From: Gammaproteobacteria bacterium
GTDB lineage: Bacteria; Pseudomonadota; Gammaproteobacteria; Arenicellales; Arenicellaceae
NCBI GenBank assembly: GCA_022447525.1
Contig: JAKVBA010000028.1
Span: forward strand, 1-64,000
Reading direction: 5' to 3'
DNA length: 64,000 nucleotides
Positions within the stretch are counted from its first letter, which is position 1, and every line of letters starts with the position of its first letter. Under the pieces are notes generated by a model. That model made no database searches and was not told the origin of the DNA. It saw nothing but the letters and a program-made list of their open reading frames with translations. Below, in pieces: positions 25,469 through 33,990 of the stretch. The translations under genes were made by a program, and so were the position numbers.

Positions 25469-27067
25469 ATGATTAAAGAAGTGTTAAAACAAATTATTCC
25501 TGCAGCGAAATGGTTGATGGTAGCAGGGGCAACTGCTGCGGTAGTGATATCCGTGCAGGTCAGTGCTGATGATGAAGATAAAGACAAAGCCACTGCTGCT
25601 GTTGCGGACGGCACAAGTTTGCCAATTTCAGAGCCAGCGGCTTTGTTAGCCCCGAGTAATTCTTGGACGCCAGCTAACGGTTTCGCCGATTTAATCGAAA
25701 GTGTTAATCCAGCCGTTGTTCACGTATCAACGTCAGGATACATAAAACGGCGATCGACTAGTAGGCGGGGGCAGCCTGATTTTAACGATCCTAGGGATTT
25801 CTTTCGTCGTTTCTTCGAAGGTAACCCCTTCCCAGATGAGCGATATCGTGAAGAAGAGCCTGAACCAGAACAAGATGATACTGAACGCGATACGCGTCCA
25901 TTAGGCATAGGCTCTGGTTTTATTATCAGTGACGATGGGTATGTTGTTACTAACCATCATGTGATTGATAAGGCTGATGAAATCGTGGTGACGCTTCCAA
26001 ACGGTGATGAGTATGACGCTGTTATTACTGGAAGTGATCCGAAGACCGATCTTGCTCTGCTTAAGTTAAAAAGCGCAAACAATATGCCCTATGTTTCCTG
26101 GGGAGATGACAAGGTTTCTCGTGTTGGTGATTGGGTGCTGGCTATCGGTAATCCGTTTGGGCTGGGTGGCTCAGCGAGCACGGGTATCATCTCCGCTCTT
26201 GGTCGAGACATCCGCTCAGGCCCATATGATGACTTTATTCAGGTAGATGCGGCGATAAATAGGGGCAACTCAGGCGGACCATTGTTTAACATGGAAGGAA
26301 AAGTGATTGGTATTAATTCCATGATCTACTCACCAAGTGGCGGTAGTGTTGGTATTGGTTTTGCCATTCCTTCATCACTTGCCCAAGGTGTAATCTCGCA
26401 ACTGCAGGACTCTGGTGAGGTAGAGCGCAGCTGGATTGGTGTTGAAATTGGCGAGGTTACTGAAGACTTGGCTAAAGCGTTCGAACGAGATAATGAAGAA
26501 GGTGCCTTGGTTTCCCGAGTGAGAGAGGATTCGCCTGCTGAGCGCGCAGGTCTAGAACAAGGTGATATCATCTTGAGTTTCAATGGTAAAGAGATCAAAG
26601 AAACACGGAACCTTCCGAGAGAAGTGGCCAAGTCGAAGGTTGGGAAAACCTACCCATTGGAAGTTTGGCGTGCGGGCAAGAAAAAGAAGTTGAAAATCAC
26701 AACTGAGGCTTTCCCCAGTGATGACGAGCTTGCTGGTAATCCATCGTCCCGCGAAGAAGTAGAGCCGAAGTCCGACGAACAGCTCGGCGCAGAGCTATCT
26801 GAGTTGAGTGATGAATTACGCGTAAGATACCGCTTACCTAATGATGTTGAGGGAGTTCTAGTGATGTCTGTAGAACGTGGGGGCTTGGCTGCTAAGAATG
26901 AGCTTCGCAGAGGAGACGTCATCGAACAGTTTAATCGTGTCAAGGTGACAACACCATCTGATGTTGCAGAAGCGTTACAAGAGGCAATTGAAGATGATAG
27001 AGAGTCGGTCCCAGTATTGATACGTCGCGGACGCAGCTCTGGTTACATTCCCTTCGATTTGAAATAA
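25469..27067 (+). CDS. Periplasmic Do-family serine protease/chaperone (DegP/DegQ/MucD type)
   Basis: This 532-residue HtrA-family protease is for envelope protein quality control. An N-terminal signal region (about 1-33, ending VSA) is followed by a trypsin-like domain with His164 (TNHHV), Asp194 (KTDLA) and Ser268 (RGNSGGPLF), then two PDZ domains (about 325-410 and 440-530). The acidic, Arg/Glu-rich linker near residues 95-145 is the LA-loop region. All catalytic residues are present. Clustered repeat motifs lie upstream, and a response regulator begins 83 bases downstream, suggesting a shared envelope-stress role. Confidence 0.95.
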   Translation: MIKEVLKQIIPAAKWLMVAGATAAVVISVQVSADDEDKDKATAAVADGTSLPISEPAALLAPSNSWTPANGFADLIESVNPAVVHVSTSGYIKRRSTSRRGQPDFNDPRDFFRRFFEGNPFPDERYREEEPEPEQDDTERDTRPLGIGSGFIISDDGYVVTNHHVIDKADEIVVTLPNGDEYDAVITGSDPKTDLALLKLKSANNMPYVSWGDDKVSRVGDWVLAIGNPFGLGGSASTGIISALGRDIRSGPYDDFIQVDAAINRGNSGGPLFNMEGKVIGINSMIYSPSGGSVGIGFAIPSSLAQGVISQLQDSGEVERSWIGVEIGEVTEDLAKAFERDNEEGALVSRVREDSPAERAGLEQGDIILSFNGKEIKETRNLPREVAKSKVGKTYPLEVWRAGKKKKLKITTEAFPSDDELAGNPSSREEVEPKSDEQLGAELSELSDELRVRYRLPNDVEGVLVMSVERGGLAAKNELRRGDVIEQFNRVKVTTPSDVAEALQEAIEDDRESVPVLIRRGRSSGYIPFDLK

Positions 27068-27150
27068 ACAAGGCCTTACTGCTTATCCAACCTAGTATTG
27101 AAACGGGTTGGGTAGGCTAGCGCGATAGCGTAAAATACAGGAAATTAAAA

Positions 27151-27846
27151 ATGACTAAAAAAAACATGATTCGAGTATTAGTCGTCGAAGATGACAAAGA
27201 AACGGCTGCTTATATAGTCAAAGGCCTTACTGAGTGTGGTCATATCGCCGACAAAGCCGAAGATGGTCGCGAAGGTCTTTTAATGGCTGATTCGACAGAG
27301 TATCAAGTGATTGTTGCCGATCGAATGTTACCCAAAGTTGATGGTGTGACCATGACCAGAACGCTTCGTGGCAGTGGTAACCGAACACCAATACTGATGC
27401 TCAGTGCACTCGGGGACGTAGATGATCGAGTGGTTGGCTTGAAAGCGGGTGCTGACGATTATCTTGTGAAGCCATTTGCCTTCTCCGAGCTTCAAGCGAG
27501 AATAGAAGCGCTAGTGCGAAGAGCTGAACCTGAATCTCCGGATACGGTCTTAGAGGTTGCGGATCTTGAAATGGACCTTTTGAAAAGAGAAGTCAGACGC
27601 AACGATCAAAAAATTGATCTGCAGCCTCGTGAGTTCCGCTTACTCGAGTATCTAATGCGTCATAGTGGACAAGTAGTTACGCGCACGATGTTGCTCGAAA
27701 AGGTCTGGGATTACCACTTTGACCCTCAAACCAATGTTATCGATGTTCACATAAGCCGACTCAGGGGAAAAATAGATAAAGAGTTCGACGTTACTCTTCT
27801 GCACACGGTTCGCGGCGCCGGATATATGCTAAGTGAACCAGATTAG
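27151..27846 (+). CDS. OmpR-family response regulator (first pair)
   Basis: The 231-residue protein has a receiver domain with acidic pocket EDD at 13-15, phosphoacceptor Asp57 and Lys107, and a C-terminal OmpR/PhoB winged helix (LQPREFRLLEYLMRHSGQVV; VIDVHISRLRGKID). The start at 27151 gives MTKKN before the conserved MIRVLVVEDD; translation could also begin at Met6. The histidine kinase gene overlaps its last codons, so the two are coupled. It follows the Do protease by 83 bases. The DNA target and signal are unknown. Confidence 0.93.
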   Translation: MTKKNMIRVLVVEDDKETAAYIVKGLTECGHIADKAEDGREGLLMADSTEYQVIVADRMLPKVDGVTMTRTLRGSGNRTPILMLSALGDVDDRVVGLKAGADDYLVKPFAFSELQARIEALVRRAEPESPDTVLEVADLEMDLLKREVRRNDQKIDLQPREFRLLEYLMRHSGQVVTRTMLLEKVWDYHFDPQTNVIDVHISRLRGKIDKEFDVTLLHTVRGAGYMLSEPD

Positions 27847-29248
27847 TCCATTTAAAAGCTCAGCTTTCCGAATAACTCTGATTTATATATTGTTATTCGG
27901 ACTGAGTGTTTCATTTATTTTAGGCTTTGTTTATTGGTCCACGATCGTCTATACCACCAATGAAACAGAAGAAGCTATAAATGCTGAACTGAGAGTTCTC
28001 TCGAATGCCTATGAGCGCAGAGGTTATCCGGGCTTGGTAACCTTATTAAGTGATCGTGTACGGATTCAACGACAACGCCCTGGCGATTCTTCTGTTTACT
28101 TATTGGTGGATGAACAGTTTCAAACATTAGTGGGTAATATTTCCAGCTGGCCAAGAATTGCTCAAGATCGAAAAGATGGCTGGCTGGATTTTAAGCTGGG
28201 TGATAATCGAGAGGGTACAGCAGGAGAGTACACAGCTCGAGCTCGTACGTTTGTGATAGAGAATCGCTATAATCTGCTTGTAGGACAGGGAATGCGAGAT
28301 TTAGAAAATCTCAAGGATCTTGTTGGAAGGGCCCTCATTTGGGGACTTTTTCTTACATTAGGTCTGGGTCTCATAGGTGGTTTTATGATGCGTCAGACTC
28401 TAAGTCGTAGATTAAGCTCGATAAATCAGACAGCGCGAAAAATTATGCATGGCGACCTAAGAATGCGAATCGCGACCAAAGACAGTGGCGATGAATTTGA
28501 CGAGTTGGCGGCAAATTTAAACAGTATGCTGGATCAAATTGAAGGCGGGATGGAAGGAGTTCGCAGAGTATCCGACAATATTGCGCACGACTTAAAGACA
28601 CCTTTGGCTAGATTAAAGAATCGTGTTGAAGAGCTGAGATTTAAAGTCGCTGGAAACTCAGACCAAGAAAGCTCGGTCGATCAAATTATTCACGAGGCTG
28701 ATGGTTTACTCGCTACGTTTAACGCTTTGTTGAGAATCGCGCGGATTGAATACAGTGAACAACGAAAAGGATTTGAATATGTCGATATTAATTCGCTTGT
28801 TTACGATATCGAAGAATTATACGAGCCTTTGATCGAAGATAAAGGTCAGAGTCTATCAGTGCAGCTAAGCGAATCTGCAGAAATCTGGGCTGATCGAGAC
28901 ATGCTTTTTCAAGCCTTCGCCAACTTGCTCGATAACGCTATTAAATACACCCCTGAAAAAGGACTGATATTAATCAAATCAGTAAAGTCTGAGAGTAAAT
29001 GGTCGCTGTCAATAGCTGATAATGGACCAGGCATCCCCGAGGATCAGCACGATAAAGTTGTTCAACGCTTTTACAGACTAGACCAAAGCCGGACCACCCC
29101 CGGAAGTGGGCTTGGTCTTGCCTTGGTGTTTGCGGTTTTAAAGGTACATGGTATGGACCTGTCGTTCAGTGACAATAGACCCGGCCTGAGAGTAAATGTA
29201 TCAGTAGAGCTTGATGCGAGCCCACGTCAATCCCGCTCAAACCTATGA
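27833..29248 (+). CDS. Sensor histidine kinase (first pair)
   Basis: The 471-residue membrane kinase starts at a GTG overlapping the regulator gene by 14 bases. It has helices at about 13-35 and 168-187 around a roughly 130-residue periplasmic sensor, a HAMP domain, the H-box DNIAHDLKTPLARLK (His252) and the ATPase boxes NLLDNAIKYTP (N), IADNGPGIP (G1) and SGLGLALV (G2). These resemble the kinases of OmpR-type pairs such as QseC/PhoQ-like families, but no specific signal is assignable. Confidence 0.93.
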   Translation: MNQISPFKSSAFRITLIYILLFGLSVSFILGFVYWSTIVYTTNETEEAINAELRVLSNAYERRGYPGLVTLLSDRVRIQRQRPGDSSVYLLVDEQFQTLVGNISSWPRIAQDRKDGWLDFKLGDNREGTAGEYTARARTFVIENRYNLLVGQGMRDLENLKDLVGRALIWGLFLTLGLGLIGGFMMRQTLSRRLSSINQTARKIMHGDLRMRIATKDSGDEFDELAANLNSMLDQIEGGMEGVRRVSDNIAHDLKTPLARLKNRVEELRFKVAGNSDQESSVDQIIHEADGLLATFNALLRIARIEYSEQRKGFEYVDINSLVYDIEELYEPLIEDKGQSLSVQLSESAEIWADRDMLFQAFANLLDNAIKYTPEKGLILIKSVKSESKWSLSIADNGPGIPEDQHDKVVQRFYRLDQSRTTPGSGLGLALVFAVLKVHGMDLSFSDNRPGLRVNVSVELDASPRQSRSNL

Positions 29249-29253
29249 GATTC

Positions 29254-29763
29254 TTATTTGAATGAGACAAGGTGATATTCTTGTGCACTGTTGGCCGGAG
29301 CTGCGTTGTCTGTTCTGTATCGAATGAACCTCTTGTGCACCGCTTGACTAAGCCATTGATCCCAAACCCATATGCCGTCTTTGTCGTGTGATATGTAAAT
29401 TGCAGCGTGCCATCCGGTTTTGTTCGGATATTTGCCGTTTAAAAATGTCGCAATGATGCTTCCCTCTTTAATCGATCCAGGCGGCAGGCTTAAGACATTG
29501 AGGCCAGGTTCCCACTGACTAGTATGTGGTGCACCGGAGCATACCTTAATAAGGGAGACACAATGGCCTGTACCCACTACTTGATTCAGGTAAGAGTGCG
29601 CATCTGAACACAGCAATGAGCTCTGTATTTTCAACTTTTTCGAGGACTTGTTTGCTTTGTCCACCATAGGGTTGGAAGAACAGCCCGAGATAAGTCCAAT
29701 GGTACTCAATAAAATGAGTACAATTGACTTAGATTGAGTACGCACAGAAGCGGGTTTATTCAC
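29254..29763 (-). CDS. Lipoprotein resembling the BPSL0067 cell-wall amidase-like family
   Basis: The 169-residue product has a lipoprotein signal ending in LISGC (Cys28). The mature part carries a Cys68 (GTGHCVSLIK) and His119 (GWHAAIYIS) dyad plus the block GIWVWDQWLSQAVHKRFIRY. This pattern matches, from memory, the BPSL0067 family, which looks like an NlpC/P60- or CHAP-type cysteine amidase. Peptidoglycan is therefore a possible substrate, but activity is inferred. The gene converges with the kinase (5-base gap) and is divergent from the next response regulator (57-base gap). No immunity-type partner is seen. Confidence 0.75.
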   Translation of the reverse strand: MNKPASVRTQSKSIVLILLSTIGLISGCSSNPMVDKANKSSKKLKIQSSLLCSDAHSYLNQVVGTGHCVSLIKVCSGAPHTSQWEPGLNVLSLPPGSIKEGSIIATFLNGKYPNKTGWHAAIYISHDKDGIWVWDQWLSQAVHKRFIRYRTDNAAPANSAQEYHLVSFK

Positions 29764-29820
29764 GTTCTACTCACCAAATTTTGCCTACTATCATTGTTAC
29801 ACCACTTAATTGTATAAGTC

Positions 29821-30510
29821 ATGAACCAAAACACCAGAGTTTTAATAATAGAAGACCATAAGGACATTGCTGAGATGCTTTATGACTTTTTTGAGAGAAG
29901 GGATTACGAACTCGATTACGCTAGCGATGGCCGTATGGGGTTTAATCTAGCTGGTCAAAATGATTATGACATTATTCTGTTGGATTTGATGCTTCCCGAA
30001 ATGGATGGCCTAGATGTTTGTCGAAGGCTCAGGGAGGAGTGCAGAAACAACACGCCGATCCTGATGTTGACAGCAAGAGACACACTGCAAGATAAGGTGA
30101 CGGGCCTGGAGTCTGGTGCTGATGACTATCTGGTAAAGCCGTTCGAGATACTAGAACTCGAGGCAAGGATCAAGGCATTAATGCGAAGAAAAGGACAAAT
30201 TGCCCAGCAAGAGGTTTTAGAAGTCGCTGATTTAAAACTGGACACTGGGACCCTTGACGTTACGAGAGGTGATATGCCGATATATTTATCTCCCATTGGG
30301 CTAAAGATTTTGACTATTTTGATGAAGGAGTCACCCAAGGTGGTTAGTCGCAATCAGTTGGAGCATGAAATTTGGGGCGACATCTTGCCCGACAGCGACA
30401 CTTTGCGTAGCCATATGTACAACCTTCGCAAACAAATCGATAAACCGTTTGATCAAGCCCTATTACAGACAATTCAGTCCAGAGGCTATAGAATAGGGGA
30501 GTCTCCATAA
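29821..30510 (+). CDS. OmpR-family response regulator (second pair)
   Basis: The 229-residue protein has a receiver domain with acidic pair Glu11-Asp12, phosphoacceptor Asp55 (LLDLMLPEMDG) and Lys106 (LVKPFEI), followed by an OmpR winged helix (SPIGLKILTILMKESPKVVS; DTLRSHMYNLRKQID). It resembles the ColR-type regulators of envelope and metal stress, but the exact orthology is unsure. Its promoter must lie in the short divergent gap shared with the amidase-like lipoprotein. Its kinase follows after 72 bases. Confidence 0.93.
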   Translation: MNQNTRVLIIEDHKDIAEMLYDFFERRDYELDYASDGRMGFNLAGQNDYDIILLDLMLPEMDGLDVCRRLREECRNNTPILMLTARDTLQDKVTGLESGADDYLVKPFEILELEARIKALMRRKGQIAQQEVLEVADLKLDTGTLDVTRGDMPIYLSPIGLKILTILMKESPKVVSRNQLEHEIWGDILPDSDTLRSHMYNLRKQIDKPFDQALLQTIQSRGYRIGESP

Positions 30511-30582
30511 ACTTTGCTGCTCGAAAAACTTTTTAAAATCCTCCACAGCAGACGCGTTTGCGCACACAGCATTACCCCTTAG

Positions 30583-31932
30583 ATGAAAAATAACGCGACA
30601 GCGAGCACGATTAAACGCAAGTATAGCCAAAAAACAACACTGCAAGTGTGTTTGATTGGTCTATTAGCGGTACTCGGAATCGGGTTTGCGAGTGTTGTGT
30701 TGGAACAAGTATTGGTCCGTGAAGCACTCAAAGGAGAGGCTGCTCACTTTTGGCGGTCGCTAACTAACGACCCTGAGTTTTCTGCCCCTAATACAAAAAA
30801 CCTCAAAGGTTTTGTCTCTCGCAAAGGCGAGTCTCCAAAACTGCTTGGTATTCCTGAAATCTATGCTCACAAAGCACCTGGCTACTACAAACTTCATGGA
30901 CAGTCATCACATTCGCTGCTTTATATTAGCGAACAAAATGGTCAAACCCTGCATCTTCTTTTTGATGGCAAAACAGTTCTGCGTTTAGCCATTTTCTTCG
31001 GCGTATTTCCTTTGTTGCTTGTTTTGATGCTGATCTACCTCACCGCCTGGTGGGTTTATAGAGAATCCAGTAGTTTGTTGTCTCCGATCGTGTGGTTAGC
31101 GAATAAATTTGATCAGTTTGATCCGGCCCACCCCGATGCGACACTTGAAGACCTCAGTGATATACCGGGTGATTCGGACTGGGAAGTTGAAAAACTAGTA
31201 AATTCTTTTTCTACTTACTCGCGGCGTATCCAAAGATTTGTTGATCGTGAAAGAACCTTTACTCGTGATGCAAGCCATGAATTTCGAACGCCGCTCACCG
31301 TCATAAAAATGGCTACCGACATCATTCTTGCGGAGCAAAACTTGGATGATTTTTCGCGTAAATACGTGAATAGAATCAAAGGCTCAGCAAGGGATATGGA
31401 GGAACTCATCGATGCTTTTCTTATCTTGGCCCGAGAAACCGATATGGAATTTGTCGATGAGCAAATCTCAGTGGCTGATGTGGTGGCGCGAGAGACTAAA
31501 GTCGCCCAGATTTACCTTGAAGAAAAGCCGGTATTGATTGAAATTGATGAGCAGTATCCGTTGGAGTTGTTGACTGCTCGCAAAGTTATTGCAATTGTCT
31601 TAGGCAATCTAATTCGCAATGCTGTGATTTACACCAACGAAGGCAAAGTTACGATAACGATTAAGGAGCATTCTGTTGTCATAGAGGATACAGGGATAGG
31701 TATGGATGAAGAGCAAATAAGCAAAATATTCCAGCCATATTACCGAGCGGAGTGTAGCTCTAACCCTAAAAGGAAGGGGTATGGTGTAGGATTAACCATT
31801 GTGAAACGGCTTTCAACCCGATTTAACTGGGTAGTTGATATTTCTAGCGAAGTAAATGTGGGTACCCGAGTAGAAATAAAGTTTCATGATCTACCTCCGA
31901 TAGTGACTCAGATTACCGATGATGTCTGTTAA
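30583..31932 (+). CDS. Sensor histidine kinase (second pair)
   Basis: The 449-residue kinase has membrane helices at about 20-45 and 135-158 around a small periplasmic sensor of about 90 residues. The H-box is DASHEFRTPLTVIKMATD (His232). The ATPase boxes are GNLIRNAVIYT (N), EDTGIGM (G1) and GYGVGLTIVKRL (G2). A canonical HAMP is less obvious than in the first kinase. The protein lies downstream of its cognate regulator. The periplasmic sequence KGEAAHFWRSL is reminiscent of ColS-like kinases, but this is a weak resemblance. Confidence 0.92.
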   Translation: MKNNATASTIKRKYSQKTTLQVCLIGLLAVLGIGFASVVLEQVLVREALKGEAAHFWRSLTNDPEFSAPNTKNLKGFVSRKGESPKLLGIPEIYAHKAPGYYKLHGQSSHSLLYISEQNGQTLHLLFDGKTVLRLAIFFGVFPLLLVLMLIYLTAWWVYRESSSLLSPIVWLANKFDQFDPAHPDATLEDLSDIPGDSDWEVEKLVNSFSTYSRRIQRFVDRERTFTRDASHEFRTPLTVIKMATDIILAEQNLDDFSRKYVNRIKGSARDMEELIDAFLILARETDMEFVDEQISVADVVARETKVAQIYLEEKPVLIEIDEQYPLELLTARKVIAIVLGNLIRNAVIYTNEGKVTITIKEHSVVIEDTGIGMDEEQISKIFQPYYRAECSSNPKRKGYGVGLTIVKRLSTRFNWVVDISSEVNVGTRVEIKFHDLPPIVTQITDDVC

Positions 31933-31940
31933 GCAGACAT
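31922..31940 (+). terminator. Short hairpin overlapping the kinase stop codon
   Basis: ATGTCTG (31922-31928) and CAGACAT (31934-31940) form a perfect 7-bp stem with a 5-base loop that contains the TAA stop. An A-rich and then T-rich tract follows about 20 bases later, so it is an imperfect intrinsic terminator or a 3'-end stability structure. Confidence 0.35.
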
Positions 31941-32049
31941 ACTGTAAAAATAATAAAAAGATTTTTTTGAAAGCATTGAAAGGTGCTGGTAAACAATCCC
32001 GCACAGGAGCATAATTCGCTTGATTGAGGCTTAATTGTTTACTAGCGCA

Positions 32050-32589
32050 ATGAGTGATTCTGAATACGCGATTCGTCCAAACAAAACCCAGATAAAACGC
32101 GAGATAAAAGTACTGAATGATCTTGGTAAAGAGCTGATTGCACTACCAGAAGGTTCATTGAAAAAAGTACCATTGAGCGATATTATGCGCGAAGCAATTA
32201 GCGACGGAAAGCGATTTAGCCGAGGTGCGTTGCAGCGACAGCTGCGTCGAATCGCGTCACTCATGCAACACGAGGATGTCGCAGCGATTCAATTAGAGTT
32301 AGCAAGACAAAAGCAGCCTAGCAAACAGCAGACCGCAGAGTTCCACCAGCTCGAACAGTGGCGCGACCGACTTATCGATGGTGATGAAAAACTTCTTAGT
32401 GATTTAATCGATCAATTTCCCGCAATTGATCGACAATATGTTCGTCAATTAACTCGTAATTCAGCGATTGAGCGCAAAAAGGAAAAGCCTCCAAAGTCGT
32501 CTAGAGCACTGTTTAAATATCTGGCCGAGCTAAAAAAGAGCTCCGCAACCTCGGTTGTATCAGAGACTTCTGGCGAGACCACAAAGTGA
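32050..32589 (+). CDS. darP: Ribosome-associated protein DarP (YjgA, DUF615)
   Basis: This 179-residue helical, basic protein has the DUF615 blocks NKTQIKREIKVLNDLGKELI and RGALQRQLRRIASLMQHED. The E. coli homologue binds immature 50S particles and helps late large-subunit assembly. I start it at the ATG at 32050. A TTG at 32035, with GAGG spaced five bases upstream, would add five residues and is a real alternative. It is a single gene between the kinase and the aminotransferase. Confidence 0.9.
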   Translation: MSDSEYAIRPNKTQIKREIKVLNDLGKELIALPEGSLKKVPLSDIMREAISDGKRFSRGALQRQLRRIASLMQHEDVAAIQLELARQKQPSKQQTAEFHQLEQWRDRLIDGDEKLLSDLIDQFPAIDRQYVRQLTRNSAIERKKEKPPKSSRALFKYLAELKKSSATSVVSETSGETTK

Positions 32590-32704
32590 GGAATTTTTTT
32601 TTAAAACGCTCTACCAAATAACTACTCAGCATATTTCTTTTGGGTCTTGTGTTGTTCTCCCATGGAAATACACCAACAATCAATTTGCAATCGTACTTTA
32701 GATC

Positions 32705-33901
32705 ATGTTCCAAAACATCGAAAACCTGCCAGCGGACCCAATACTGGGCCTGAACCAAACGTTTCAGCAAGACGCAAATCCAGAAAAGATAAATTTATCT
32801 GTTGGTGTCTATCAAAATGCCCAGGGTCATACCCCAATATTCAGTGCTGTAAAGAAAGCCGAACAACAGTTAATCGATTCTCAATTAACCAAAACGTATG
32901 CACCTCAAGCAGGAGACCCGAGTTTTCTTGCCAATATATCTAAGCTTTTAGTTGGTAATGAACTGGTAAGCGCACTCGGCGATCGCTTAGCGGCGGTAAT
33001 GACACCGGGTGGCTGTGGCGCATTGCGTATGGGAGCAGAATTACTGGTCTCTACTGGATTTAGTGGTAACGTTTGGGTCAGTGATCCGACTTGGGCGAAT
33101 CATTTTCCGTTGTTGCAAAGTGCAGGCCTAAGCTTAAAAACCTACCGATATTATGACTCTTCACTTAATGGAGTGAACTTCCCAAACATGCTCGAGGATT
33201 TGGAACAGATACCCAGTGGTGATGTCGTTTTATTACACGGTTGCTGTCATAATCCAACTGGAGCGGATATTACAGCAGCCCAATGGGATCAAGTTGTTGA
33301 GGTACTTAAAGCGAGAAATTTAGTCCCATTTATCGATGTTGCCTACCAGGGCTTTGGACAAGGTTTGGATGAAGATGCCTATGGCGTCAGACTCGCGATG
33401 TCGAAATTGCCAGAAGTACTGGTAGCCAACTCTTGCTCGAAAAATTTTGGCCTATATCGAGAGCGAACAGGATCTATAATGATTGTTTCCGCGACTGCTG
33501 AGCAAACTAAGGCAGCGCAGTCACATGTTTTAGCTGCGGCTAGACGTTGTTATAGTATGTCCCCTTATCATGGTGGAGGCATAGTAGGGCACCTGTTGTC
33601 AGACACCGCCCTTACTCAAGAGTGGAAAAACGAACTCAATTCGGTTCGTGAGCGCATGAATCGTTTGCGTCTGGGTTTAGCTGAAGGATTAAATCAAGCT
33701 CAATCAAAGATTAATTTTGATTTTGTCGCAAATAGTAGCGGTATGTTTTGTTATTTAGGTATACCAAAACAGGATGTTTTAACGTTAAGGTCAGAGTTTG
33801 CGATTTATCTGCTGGAAAGCACACGCATAAACGTCGCGGGCTTGTCTGAAGAGAACCTCCCTGTTATTGTCGAGCGCGTGTCTGAGGTGATTTCTCGATA
33901 A
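32705..33901 (+). CDS. Aspartate/aromatic amino-acid aminotransferase
   Basis: This 398-residue class I PLP aminotransferase is of the AspC/TyrB group. The opening NIENLPADPILGLNQTFQQD and the block CCHNPTGADIT are diagnostic, and Lys246 (NSCSKNFGLYRERTG) forms the PLP Schiff base. Members transfer amino groups between glutamate and oxaloacetate or aromatic keto acids. The position, one gene before an NSS transporter and near a DAHP synthase, favours an aromatic role such as the last step of Tyr/Phe synthesis, but this is inference. Confidence 0.9.
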   Translation: MFQNIENLPADPILGLNQTFQQDANPEKINLSVGVYQNAQGHTPIFSAVKKAEQQLIDSQLTKTYAPQAGDPSFLANISKLLVGNELVSALGDRLAAVMTPGGCGALRMGAELLVSTGFSGNVWVSDPTWANHFPLLQSAGLSLKTYRYYDSSLNGVNFPNMLEDLEQIPSGDVVLLHGCCHNPTGADITAAQWDQVVEVLKARNLVPFIDVAYQGFGQGLDEDAYGVRLAMSKLPEVLVANSCSKNFGLYRERTGSIMIVSATAEQTKAAQSHVLAAARRCYSMSPYHGGGIVGHLLSDTALTQEWKNELNSVRERMNRLRLGLAEGLNQAQSKINFDFVANSSGMFCYLGIPKQDVLTLRSEFAIYLLESTRINVAGLSEENLPVIVERVSEVISR

Positions 33902-33933
33902 TGAGTTGAACCGCCTCAATCTATTAAAGAACA

Positions 33934-33958
33934 GCCCAGAGTTTTCCCAACTCTGGGC
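33934..33958. promoter_or_regulatory. Perfect 10-bp hairpin between the aminotransferase and transporter genes
   Basis: GCCCAGAGTT (33934-33943) and AACTCTGGGC (33949-33958) pair exactly around TTCCC. A-rich sequence, not a T-run, follows on the plus strand, so it is not a normal intrinsic terminator. It lies 33 bases after the aminotransferase stop and 32 before the transporter start, where it could reduce read-through, protect an upstream mRNA or act as an operator. Confidence 0.6.
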
Positions 33959-33990
33959 AAAATAAAAATAAAACAGAGGCGTTTGATTTT

